Below are positions 33,835-45,554 of a DNA stretch of 64,000 bases, piece by piece. Origin of the DNA: Gnetum montanum (lineage: Eukaryota > Streptophyta > Gnetopsida > Gnetales > Gnetaceae); assembly GCA_015680685.1 (NCBI GenBank), contig MNCI01018056.1, positions 458,358-522,357 of the forward strand, in the 5' to 3' direction. The first letter of the stretch is position 1. Every line of letters starts with the position of its first letter. The position numbers and the translations under genes are program-made. Below the pieces are notes generated by a model, which searched no databases, was not told the DNA's origin, and saw only the letters and a program-made list of their open reading frames with translations.

Positions 33835-35720
33835 TAAATGACTTTCAACCATATTGAAATCACCTCCAATAATCCAAAGAACTTTAGATAGAGATGGAAG
33901 ATATTTCAAAACCTCTATACGATCTTCCAAATTATTAGAAGCATAAATACTAAAGAGTCCAAAGTCTCCTTTTTAATATTACAAGTAATTCAAATAACTC
34001 TTTCAAGGTTATCAAAACTAGAATTCAAAATTTTTCCATTCCAATTTTTATTAACAAGAATAGCAAAACCTTCTTTGTTAACTTCATGAGTAGTAGAAAA
34101 ATGTTGTATTTTTTTAAAATGCATTTATCAATGAAACTAATATCTTGCATTGAAATCTTAATTTCTTGCAAGAGAAAGAAAATCTAGAGATAAATGAACA
34201 ATCTTTGCTTGGGATATATCATAAAGATATGGAACATTCCATGATAAAACTAACATTGAAATGTGGGGAAGGAAGTTCCTATCCTAAATTTTTAAAGCTT
34301 AGCATTTGTTTCCCATCCATGTCACTAATAAGTGAAAAAGCATTATTCAATAATAAAACATTTGGAACAATAGTAGAAGTAGAAAGAGAGAAAGATATAT
34401 CTTTTGGAAGTTTAAATTAAAAGTAGTATTTATAAGCTTCTTCATTTTGTGTTACATCAAGTAAAATCCATCTACATCAATATTTTTATTGCTAGTCCTT
34501 GTAGAAAATTTTTGTTTTTCTAAAGAAGAATTCTCTTTAGATATTAAGAGTTTATTAACATCTTTAGAATTAAAAATATTAGTAAAAGATTAAGAACTTA
34601 TTGAAGAAGATTTCATGCTTGGTAGAAACTACTATTATTTGTCTACTAAAATCTAATATTATTTGTCTTTTCTAAAACTGTTATTTCTTTTCCTCATGAA
34701 TAACTTTTTTTCTAAGAATAGGATAGATTCAAAGAACATGACCTTCAAAAACACAATAGATGCAACATTCTTGCAAATTATAATATGTAATTCTTTGGAA
34801 AAAATATTGATTACTAGCCTTAAGATTTAATTTTGTCTTCCTTTGTCGTAAATCAATCTTTACAAAATAACATGTGTGTTGCATACCATCCAGTAATGTT
34901 TTTAACTCTATCTTCAGAAATATATCAATGGTACCAATAAGTTCACTTTCAACACGTTAAACCCTAAGGGAAATGTTTTCTAATTTAATCCAACAATAAA
35001 TTTAGAGTAATTAGAAAAATAAGGATCAAAATCCACTTTCTATTCCTAAGTAATAATAGTATTACACTGATCCATAAAACTTTAAGATCTAATAATTTCT
35101 CTACTATTTTAGAATTGGCCAATTTGACAAGCAAAAATGATTCAAAAAAATAGTGAACATGTAAAACATTAATTCCATGGTATTCAAGTATAGCCTAAAT
35201 CACTAATGTAAAATCCTTATTTAGGTGAATAAATCCAATAATCTACAAAAATATGTATCATGAAAGCAATATCTTTTAACAACAATTTATATAAATCATT
35301 AGATAAACCAAAATCAAAAGCTTTAGAATTCTTCATAGTTTCTACAATTTTAGAGACATTAAAATTTTTCATCTTCAATTTATTTCATGCCAAAAAAAAT
35401 TTTGTCACAATAACTCGACAAGAAACCCTTGAGATCATCAAATTCAACTCTGCAATAGAAGCCCCACAAGATCTCCACTAAAAACACAACAGTTACCTTC
35501 ATAATTGAACCTAGTAATGCCTTCATAATCAAACCCATAACTTGAAGTTTCCAATTGAAGAGAGTTAAACCTTCAACATAAGATAAAATGAAAGGCCTAG
35601 CAATTTTGGAGATTTCTTTTATGTTTCTATCCTTGTAGACAATCCTAAAAAAAACCTTCTCTCTAAGGTAGGAAAATGAAATATTAGAATGAGATGTCAA
35701 AACTTAAAATATATACTAAA
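33835..35720 (-). pseudogene. LINE, 5' portion: ORF1 and start of endonuclease
   Basis: Minus-strand start of the LINE interrupted by element D. ORF1 (about 35710-34460) reads a decayed plant-LINE nucleic-acid-binding protein with FDPYFSNYSKFIVGL and a zinc knuckle CIYC.FEGH at about 34740-34790. Endonuclease starts near 34180 and reaches the LEVISIWLKV region at 33835, corresponding to the GGDFN block. It breaks at the TTATC target site and continues at 20831. Stops are frequent. Confidence 0.75.
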
Positions 35721-36421
35721 AAATTTCATATCACCAAAAATTAAAATTTAATAGGAGTTTAAATTACAAATAAAAACCATCAGAATATGAACTTCAAATT
35801 CACAAAAAAATGAGAATATTAAAGGATGATATTCACCTTGTTAAGCAAGGGAAACAAGAATGTGAGAAGAAATAAATTTAAATGAAATGTCAATCCTACT
35901 CAAACACATGATTAGCTAGCTACTTCAACTTATTATCTACTTCCACTGTGTACTCTACATCCAAAGTACATTAAATTAGTCCTAAGAGAGTAGGGAAATA
36001 ACATCATGATCCATGGAAGCATGAGTTTTTCAATCAAGCTTGATATGATGCTAGGTACAACTCAAATTATCAATGTTAGAACCTTCCAAAGAATAATTGG
36101 TTAAACATATTAAATCCAACATCAAAGGAAGAAAGCAAAAAATGTTATTAATAAAATATAAAAAGTAAAACATCATTATATAAAGCACTATACAAGTAAA
36201 TGTTAGTCAATCAAAATCTTCATGATTTCGAATCTAATGTAAATTAAGAGGTCATTTCCTCAATTTGCTAGTTTGCAAGCTAATAAGATAATCAATGGTG
36301 ATCATCTACTATTACAAAAAGTAAGTCTATAAACATGAGGATGTCCATCCATGTCGAATAGAAAAATTCACTTCCATAATCAATGACTCTATGAACTATC
36401 TAACACAATAATCAACAAGTT
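35721..36421. other. Unassigned DNA between the LINE 5' end and element F
   Basis: AT-rich with no coding signal. It may hold the LINE 5' UTR. No target duplication matching the LINE 3' flank was recognised. Confidence 0.45.
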
Positions 36422-37630
36422 TGTTAGAATATACTCCAAAATTAAATTACAATCATTGGTTTTTTAACTTAATCCATTAGTTATTATGAAAGGCCATAAT
36501 GACTTAGTAAACAATTACAATTCCTTACAAGGTACAAGAAACCTCAAGCTCTTACCAAAATAATGTGAACTAAGAACCAAGAACATGAAGTGAAGAATGG
36601 AGAGATGCTAAAGAACCATAAAGTAAAGAATAAGAAATGATAAAGAATAAATATAAGAACAAGTGAAATGATAAAGTGACATTGGAACAACAACCATAAG
36701 TAATGTTTGTGAACTAGAAGATATGAATAATAGTAATTGATAAAAGTATGAAGGAAGAATGCTCTAAGAAGACCATGTGAGTAGGAGTATCAAGAGTTTG
36801 TTAGTACTAAATAACTAATAAGGAAGTATTGTAGGAGACATGTTCAATCCCTATAACACAAAATCTAGTTTTTTAAAGAACAACTAAAGATTCCAGTTGT
36901 GCCATATGTAGCCTAGTCTAGTTTCTCAGCTAAGAAAAAAGACCATCTAAAAGGTTATGATGAAATAAAAGAAGAAATACTTACAAGATGTGATTCATAA
37001 GTAGATAAAGCTAAGTCAAAAGGACTTAGCGAAGTATTAAAGAAGTTTACAAAGTTAAGTTTAGGAGGAAGTTAACAAAGTATAGTAAGTAAGGTGAAAC
37101 TAAGTTCATTGAAAACTTAATGATGTATCAAGTAAGGACTATGATAAGATTATGTACAAGCATTCATAATATAATGAGTTATGAACAATAGTTGCAAGTG
37201 TATTATAATCTTACAATGGAGAAGCAAGTGGAATCCAAAAGAAGATGCATTGCCAAAGGAAGAGAAACACCATCAAAACACAAGAAGTTCTTATATTCTT
37301 AGTATAATTAACTTTAGAATAACAGCAAGCACAAAGATTATGATCATGAATTACCAAAACTAAAAATAATACTTATTATAGACTAATATGAAAGCTCATG
37401 ATCAATACTAAATTAAGACATCAAGACAATGTAACTCTATTTATCATAAGAGGATTTGTAAGTAGTTAAATTAGCAAGACTTATGATACTCATAACTACA
37501 AGGAATTACAAAAATCAATTATCATTAAGAAAAGAGTTATGATCTTACAATTCTATAATATTACTTATTATTCATTAGATCCTAGAATATTTGTGGAATT
37601 GCATTAAAGACATAAAGCCAAACTCGAACA
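36422..37630 (+). repeat. 5' LTR of element F
   Basis: It begins TGTTAGAATATACTCC and ends AAACTCGAACA. It is 1209 bp and similar along its length to 39497-40692, for example CAAGAAACCTCAAGCTCTTA and GCCTAGTCTAGTTTCT in both. Confidence 0.9.
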
Positions 37631-37648
37631 TGGTATCAAAACTAGTTC
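37631..37648 (+). promoter_or_regulatory. Primer binding site of element F (initiator tRNA-Met type)
   Basis: TGGTATCAAAACTAGTTC directly follows the LTR and matches the TGGTATCAGAGC site used by many plant LTR elements, with transitions. Confidence 0.75.
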
Positions 37649-39487
37649 AAGCAAAAGAAACAACAAACACCAACACACATCAAAGAAGAAATAGAAATTA
37701 TTAGAACCCATGAATACAAGATGTGTACTTGATGCCTAAAATTCCAAGGTAGCTATGGATTGATGAAAGGTAAGAAATAAAATAGCTTTGAGAGTTACAA
37801 GATGATCTAAGAGACACATGATAAATCAAGATAATAATGATGATGCATTATGGAAGTCTAAGCTAAGAAGCTTTGGAAAATTGACATTAAAATGCAATGA
37901 AGTGATATTGTATACAAGTAAAGAATAAATTGTTCATGAGGATCAGAAGGTCAAAGAAATCAAGAGAATCGGTGAAAGAAATGACATGGTATCAAAGATT
38001 TCATAAGGAGTGGAAGAAAAAAAATGAAAGATTGTATTGTTAGATATTGGGCAGTATGAATAACTTTAGCAAAGAAAGCTAAGTTTATAAGAAGCCTATG
38101 AGGATAATAGAATTTGAGGAGACTAAATGAACATATTATGAAGATGAGTTTTGATAATTGTAATAGACCTATGTGAAGACCTAAGAGACCAAGAAGATCT
38201 ATACAACGAGATGACCCTGAAGTATCATCTATAAATTTAACCTAAAAGACCAACATTAAATGGAGATGATATTTTAAGAATAATTATGATGAAACTGTAT
38301 TTATGTTAGAAAATATACTAAGATAACTAAAAAAAAGAAGGAAAAAATAGTTAAGAAAGATAAAAGGAGTAAAGTACCAATTAAAATATATAAGAATTGG
38401 AATCTACAACTTGCAAACAAGGATACCAATTTGCATTGTTTGATGTGCACATTGAGAAAGGAGTCATAGCCACCCATGATACACAAAGTAGAATCTATCA
38501 TACCACTAAAGCATCCAACAAAAAGAATTTTTCAACTAGTAGTTTCCTTTCTAAAAATGGAAAGAAAATTGGTACCATATGTCAAATGGAAACTAACAAT
38601 GCAAGACAAAAGTAGTCAAATCATGATTAATTATTAAGATAAGAATAAGATTTGGAATATAATTTATTCCAAAGCTTGGTAGCTAATCTTGAACTTCAAG
38701 TCATAAGCACCTAGTGATAAGTAAAATCACAATCCCATTTCACACCAAATATTATGATGAATACCAACGTAGAAAATTTTTCATCAAGAACACAAAGAAG
38801 AAAATAAAAAAAAAGAAAGAATTCCAATCTAGAGATAATGGAATAGACAATAAGAGATGAAGGTCCCACTATGTACATATCTTAATTCCTAGCCCATATA
38901 CTAAAATAAGAAATAATAATGAATGGACAAGATTTATAGGAAATTGTCCCACATTTTGCAAGAAATGAAAAGAAGGAAATCATATACACAAGGCTTTAGA
39001 ACACTAGAAGTGAAATGTGAAATGATGTGATCATATGTGAATGAGAACTTCATGTCCTTATAAAAGGAATAAAGACCATTTTCAAGGTTGCATAGACACC
39101 TACACAAGATGTGTGGCAAGAATAGTAACAAAAAGAGATTAGCTATTTGTATTACTTAAATCTCATTTTAAACATGTTGTTGACTTGAATTTTGAGGCAA
39201 TTAGTAAGAACAAAGAAGTCATCAGAATAGTTAATATTAAACTTTGTGATGTTGACTTCAATGATTAGGAGGTCACAATCAAGTATTACGATTTAAGGAT
39301 CTAGTGAAGGAGGTAACACTATTAAGAATAAAGGGAAAACATTAAAAGAATAACTAAGATTATGAGACTAAGATAAGAAAGAATGACTAATGAAGTTCTT
39401 ACATAAAGAAGGTCAAGTTTCATGTTCACAAATTCAACTACTCATGAATTTGTAAACATGAAAGATTAATTCAAGAAACTAATGCTT
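37649..39487 (+). other. Internal region of element F, no ORF
   Basis: About 1.8 kb rich in A and G on the plus strand. The longest open stretches are short (38397-38615) and match nothing I recognise. It likely carries packaging and priming signals only. Confidence 0.6.
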
Positions 39488-39496
39488 AAAAGGGAG
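39488..39496 (+). promoter_or_regulatory. Polypurine tract of element F
   Basis: AAAAGGGAG sits immediately before the 3' LTR, as expected. Confidence 0.7.
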
Positions 39497-40692
39497 TATT
39501 AGAATATACTCCTAAGTTAAATTACAATTATTAGTTTCTTAACTTAATACATTAGTTGTTATGAAAGGTCACCATGATTTAGTAAATAGTCATAATTCCT
39601 TATAAGGTACAAGAAACCTCAAGCTCTTACCAAAACAATGTGAACCAAGAACATGAACTAAAGAATGGTAAGGTGGTGAAAAACCATGAAGTGAAGAATA
39701 AAAAAGAATAAAGAATAAATGTAAGAACAAGTGAAATGATAAAGTAGCATTTCAATAACAACCATAAGTAATGTTGATGAAGATATGAACATTAGTAATT
39801 CACAAAAGTAAAAAGAAAAAATGTCATAAGCCAAACATATGAGTAAGAGCATTGGGATTTTATCCATTCTAAATAACTAAAGGAAGTGTTACAAAAGACA
39901 TGTGCAATCCTTGTAACATATGATCTAGTTTTTTAAAGAAGAATTGAAGATCCCTATTATGTCATATGTAGCCTAGTCTAGTTTCTTAAATAAGAAGAGA
40001 AGAACATTTGAAAGATTACGATGGAATAGAAGAAGAAGAAAGACTTACAAGATGTTATTCATAAGCAGATGAAGCTAATTCAAAGGACTTAGAGAAGTAT
40101 TAAAGAAGTTTGTAAAGTTACATTCAAGAGAAACTTAACAAATTACAGTAAGCAAGGTAAAGTTAAGATCACTAAGAGCTTAATAATGTATCAAGTAAGG
40201 ATTGTGATAAGACCATGTGCAAGCATTCGTAATATAATGAGTTACAAACAAAAAATGTAAGTGTATTATAACCTTATGATGGAGAAGTAAGTGTAATCCA
40301 AAAGAAGATGCATTTCCAGAGGAAGAGTAACATCATCAAAATACAAGAAATTCTTATATTCTTAGTATGATTGACTCTTAAATAATAGCAAGCTCAAAGA
40401 TAATGATTATGAATTACCAAAACTAGAAATAGTACTTACCATAGACTATTACTAATAGCTTATAACCAATACTAAGTTAAGGAATCAAGATAATGAAACT
40501 GTTCATCATAAGAGGATTTGTAAGTATTGAATTTAATAAGACTTTTGATATTCTTAATTATAGCCAAATATAAAAAGAAGTTGTCATTAAAAAGAGAGTT
40601 ACAAGCTTCTGATTCTACAATATTACTTCGTACTCATTAGATCTTAAAAGACTTGCAGAGTTGCTTCAAAGGCATAAAGACAAACTCCAATA
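39497..40692 (+). repeat. 3' LTR of element F
   Basis: It begins TATTAGAATATACTCC (G-to-A in the terminal TG) and ends AAACTCCAATA. It is about 1196 bp. Confidence 0.9.
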
Positions 40693-43600
40693 GAGTCTAT
40701 GAACTGCTTGCTACCACAATTGGTAAATCTGCAAGCTCATGGCATGATTTAATATAAAACAACAAAAACAACTATAAAACATTGGTGAGAAGGAAGATAT
40801 TGCATAAGAGGGTTAGTGTAAACAACAAAACCCATTAATGAAATACTACTAGAAAATTGGATTTATATAATGGGCTTTCTTTGTTTCTCTCTCCTCAAGT
40901 TGACATAAGGTAGAATACAAGTAGGATACAACCCATACATTTTCTTTAGCATGTCATTAATGTTATACCAATGCATTGGTGTACAATTATCATATTAATG
41001 CTTATGTTGTTATTTTTCTCCTATATGACTAAGTGGATTCAAGTCCTATTTCTTCTCCTTTTTGGATTGTAACATCAAATTTACTATGTTTTAACATATT
41101 TTGAGGCTAAATTCATCATGATAATTTTTGTACATGCTAGAAATGTTTCCACCATCAAACATCAAGCCCACCAAATATGTCATGACTTGTAAATTCAATG
41201 TGAGTTGGAATTAGGGGTTGTGACATTCATTACTAGTTGGCAGAAAAGCTACAATGTAGGTTGTGATATAAGTCATCACATTCAAATATTGTTATAGATG
41301 AAATCTTGATTCACTATCATTTGAGTTGAGTTTCATGCACTAAAGGTGGTACATAAAACTTGCAAGAAACATCAGGTTTTTGGCAAAACTAAAGAACCAA
41401 AGGTTAATTTCCTGCAAATTTGAAAAAGACATTAATTAATTATTTAGACATGTTAAAGTTCAAATCTAATAGTAGAGAGGGGTTGAGAAACATAAAGAAC
41501 CATATTACAACTTATATTTTCATAGGAAATGCATAAAAAACACTTATTTAATTCATTCACCATCAAATCTAAAACCCTAATATTTAAATCTAAAGTTGAA
41601 GATAAAACCTAATAAACCAAAAACTTAGAAATATAAAACCAAAGATTCAAATCTTGGAATAAGAAAAGAAAAAAACATACTTCTAGAACTTATTTGAATC
41701 AATACATTAACCCTACTAAACAATGTGAATCGACAAACTAAGGAGGGATGAATGAATTTAAAAATAATTTAATGTAAAATACACAAAGGAATAAAAATCA
41801 TCATTATGCATGGTGAAGCTTACTACCTTTAATTTTTTGGAATTAAATAGTGGTCGATGATATCACAATGATAGTTCATCAAATGCTATACACTTTCCAT
41901 AGCACAATCAAGACTCTAAGCTAGGTATCTCATGTGACTCCCAAGAATCTTACAAGGCTAAGTAAATATGTAGTGCTTTCACAAGACATACTTATAACAC
42001 CTCAAGGCTAAGTAAATATGTAGTTCATCAAATATTTGGCCATCAAAGTGAAAACCTCTTAAGGCTACAAAGTAGATCTCCCCTTAAAGAGAATTTAAGT
42101 TTCTTGAGGCAATGTAAGAATGTAATAGAAAAAAAAAGTGTAGGAAGAAATTTCCGCAATCAAATTTACACAAATAAAACACAAGATTTAGAGAAAACTT
42201 TAATTAATACAAAAATTTCTATATGGAATAGAAATAACAATCAATTTAACAATAGACCAATCACATTACAAAAGATTAATTACGATCAAAACCCTAGGAG
42301 AGAAAAGAAGAGTGTAGCATAGGTCATACAACTCCCAATCTTCAATCTTCCATCCCTAATCTAATAAAAAATGTAGTTCGAAGTTGAACATAGGTTATGC
42401 AAGCCAAATGACCAAATAATCCAAATGCAACTTCAAACCAAATTGTATGATGAAATCTAGACATTTCTATTTCTAATCTCATGTCCTTGGAACTTTCCCA
42501 CCTTTCCTGAGTCTAACTCAAGTTGACAACTAGAAATTACTTTTTTTATTTTAAGCAATGGCCATTTAGGATGTCTCATTTGTGCCTTGAATGTCTACTA
42601 TGAAAGTGCTAGATCTTGGATGGTGCATCTAGAATTAGCAAGGACATCCATCCTAAGACCTAAAGACATTATGGTTGAATGTCCATTTTCTAGATTGGAT
42701 GTCCACCCTAGTTGAAATTTGGGCTTAGACCTCAATCTACATTTTGCTAGGATGTCCAAAGTTAAGTGTGGATGTTGAGTTTGCATTTTAGCCTAAGAAA
42801 AGATGAATGATGACTTCCCAAACCTCATTGTTAAGCATCCCAGATCCTCTGAATGGACTTGTAATAGCATCTCCTATCTCTAATCATGTTTCAAGTTGAG
42901 CAACTTGATAAGTACCTTGCACATATGCATCAACAATAATATTTCTCCATCTTCTAGTTTTTAATTCACAAAAACATAAATGCCTTGGTTGGAAAATTCC
43001 ACTCTCAAATCTTAAATTTAATTTCTCTTATAAGTCAAAGGGTATGATCTAGCTCTAATGTGAATGTGTGGATGAGCTATTCTAAGTAAACATTTATATC
43101 TAGTGTGCAGCCTAGAATTAGGTTGACAAAAAAAATTTAAAATACAAATCACACATTAGGTTGAAACTACCAAATATAAGAATTAATGTCACATGTTAAC
43201 TAAGTAAACATAAAAATATCCAATTAGTCATTGGAAAGTTCTAGGTTCAAACCTTAAAAAAATTATATAAGATGGTCTCTACAACAAATATCTAATTCAA
43301 AACTTGTTTCACATAAATAAGCACATTAGTGCACATATGATATATAAATCACATGATCAAATAAGCTTTGGAAATAAAATAAGAAACTTTAAAAAATGAT
43401 AAATAATTAAGCACATGTTACAAGTAGATATAAGGCTGAAAGTAAAATAATAGAAACTACCAAAAATAATTTCAAGCTAACAAGCATAACTCCAAGGTTA
43501 ATAGCGATAACCTAATAAAATATAATTCTATTATATCAATTTTAATGCATTATTTAACTTAAGATAGATGACATTTAGAAGTAAAGGATATCAAAATTAG

Positions 43601-43734
43601 GAATCAAACCCACAACCTATACTGTATCAAAATAAGGAAAACAAAGCTAAAAGGATTTTAACAAGGCTAGAAAAGCTTAGTTTTGAAATCCTCAATTGAT
43701 TATGAGCCTGTGAAATTCTTGATGTAAAATCTCT
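40693..43734. other. Unassigned region between element F and the chromovirus fragment
   Basis: No gene is seen. On the minus strand TGTCACAACCCC at 41225-41214 looks like the first bases of a chromovirus-type LTR, but no purine tract or other end was found. GATGTCC/GACATCC words recur at 42600-42780. AAGGCTAAGTAAATATGTAG is repeated at 41955 and 42005. Confidence 0.4.
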
Positions 43735-45554
43735 TCCCTCTTCAAGAATCTTCCTTCTAGAAGATGTATGAATAGTTGTCCATCATCTCCTTCTTAACTT
43801 TCCAAGTTGCTTCTTCATCATGCTCTCCTATAAAATCTTAACCATAGAAATTATTTTGCTTCTAACCTTTCATTCCTTCCTGGAAAGAAGTCTAATAACC
43901 TTTTTCTTCTAACTAATGTCAAATTGCAACTTCACTTCCTACCAACTAATCACATGACTTCGATCATGCACATATTTCCTTAACATAAAAACATGACAAA
44001 CATTATGAATATCAGGAATTCTTAATTGCAAACCTAAATGACAAGAAACTTCTTCAATATTCTTTAAAATCAAAAATATTCTAACAAAGCTAGAGGATAC
44101 TTTTCTTTTTCTTCCAAACCTCATTAATGATACCTTAAGAAATATAAGATCTCCAACTTGAAATTTTAAAGGCCCTTTTCTATTATTTACATACATTGTA
44201 AACCTATCCTAAGTTGTTTTATGTTGGCTTAAATCTTCCTAATCTTAGCTATCATTTCTTCCATGGTGAAAGTTTGAATGTTATCTTCAAAGTTCACCCA
44301 ATACAAAAGTGTCCTGCAAGACCTTTTATGAAGTACCTCATATGGTGCTACTTTGATGCTTGCCTGATGATCACTATTGTAAGTAAATTTTGCTAAACGA
44401 AAAATTATTTCCCAATGTTTTTCATGTCTAAATATACAATCTCTAAGCATATCTTCTAGAATCTAAGTCATGATTTCCACTTATATATGGAAGATAAGAA
44501 AAACTCATATTTAACCTAGTTCCCAACTCCTTATGAAAGACTTGCCAAAATCTATAAGAGAATCTTACATTCTTGTTCAGAATTATTTTAGTTGATACAT
44601 CATGCAACTTAATCTATGATACTATCTATTGTTGTGGTTGCCAAGAAATGGATTGACTTGGTAAGAAAATCCACAATAACTAAGATAGCATTTTTTCTCC
44701 TCTAAAGTTCTAGGCAAACATGTAATGAAATCCATGGCATTCACTTCTCACTTCCAGGTAGAAATGTTATGTGAGTGGGGTTATTCTTTGGACATTGTCT
44801 TCCTTAACTTGCTAACAAAATAGACACTAATTTTCCACATCATGGTTTATGTAAGGTCACCAATAAAGTTGTTTGAGATTGTGATATGTTTTATCATCTC
44901 TAGGATAAAATTGAAACTTGCTGAAATGGGCTTCTTTCAACTTCTTTTGTCTAAGGTTTGCTAGCACACAGACTCTATGTTTAACCTTTAGTTCTCCTTT
45001 AGTATCCAAAGAGAAAATTTTCTTGGTTACCAAGTTATGAGCATTCTGTTGGATCTAAGAATCATTCTACTACTACATAATGAGCTCGTCAAACAAATCT
45101 AGCAGCACTATCAAGCTAGTGATCTTCCCTACTATTGTGCTAGCTACATTGACCATTGTATTTCCTTTTCTTAGATGGTATTTGATAGTGTAACCTTAAT
45201 CTGTTAAATTCTCTACCCATATTCTTCGCTTGAGATTAAGTTGTAGCTAACTCATTACATACTACAAACTCTTGTGCTTCATCCATAAGGTAATGTGCTC
45301 ACCATAGAGGTAATGCCTCCATTGTGTGAAGACAATAGCTCCAAGCTCTAAGACATGAATTGGGTATTTACTCTTATGATCCTTTAACCATATTGAAGCA
45401 TAGACTATCACATGTTCATATTATATAAGCACAAACTTATAGCCTTTTCTGGAAGAATTTGAATAGACATCATAAGGCTATTCAAGCCTAGGGGACTTTA
45501 AAATTGGCATTGAAGTTAATCATTTCTTTAATTCTTGAAAGGTTTGATCATACC
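43735..45554 (-). pseudogene. Element H: chromovirus pol remnant (RNase H, integrase, chromodomain)
   Basis: Minus-strand Ty3/gypsy chromovirus fragment. From the high end: RT tail FQELKK, RNase H (YDVYSNSSRKGYKFVLI, YPIHVLELGAIVF, HYLYGEHITLWMKHKSL). Then the integrase zinc module (YHNLKQLYW, then CLFCQQVK), MDFITCLPRT in the core, and FTYNSDHQASIKVAPYEVL. The C-terminus has GPLKFQVGDLIFLKVS and DIHNVCHVFMLRKYV. The end reads EHDEEATWKVKKEMMDNY, a chromodomain-like tail. The chromodomain and the C-terminal phrases place it near the Tekay/Del branch as I know it. It is broken by many stops. RT proper and gag are missing beyond 45554. Confidence 0.88.

Larger units (their letters stand above)
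36422..40692 (+). mobile_element. Element F: non-autonomous LTR retrotransposon
   Basis: Two LTRs of about 1.2 kb flank only about 1.87 kb of internal DNA with a primer site at one end and a purine tract at the other. No gag or pol domain could be read, so it resembles a large retrotransposon derivative mobilised in trans. Flanking pentamers AAGTT and GAGTC are not an exact duplication and may be decayed. Confidence 0.82.

Noticed and set aside
34166-34420. 84-residue plus-strand open frame
   Set aside because: It is the complement of the LINE endonuclease region, which reads correctly on the minus strand.
36385-36421. Shared CTATGAACT near both edges of element F as a long target duplication
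   Set aside because: It lies about 20 bp from the left edge but at the right edge, so it is not a target duplication in register.
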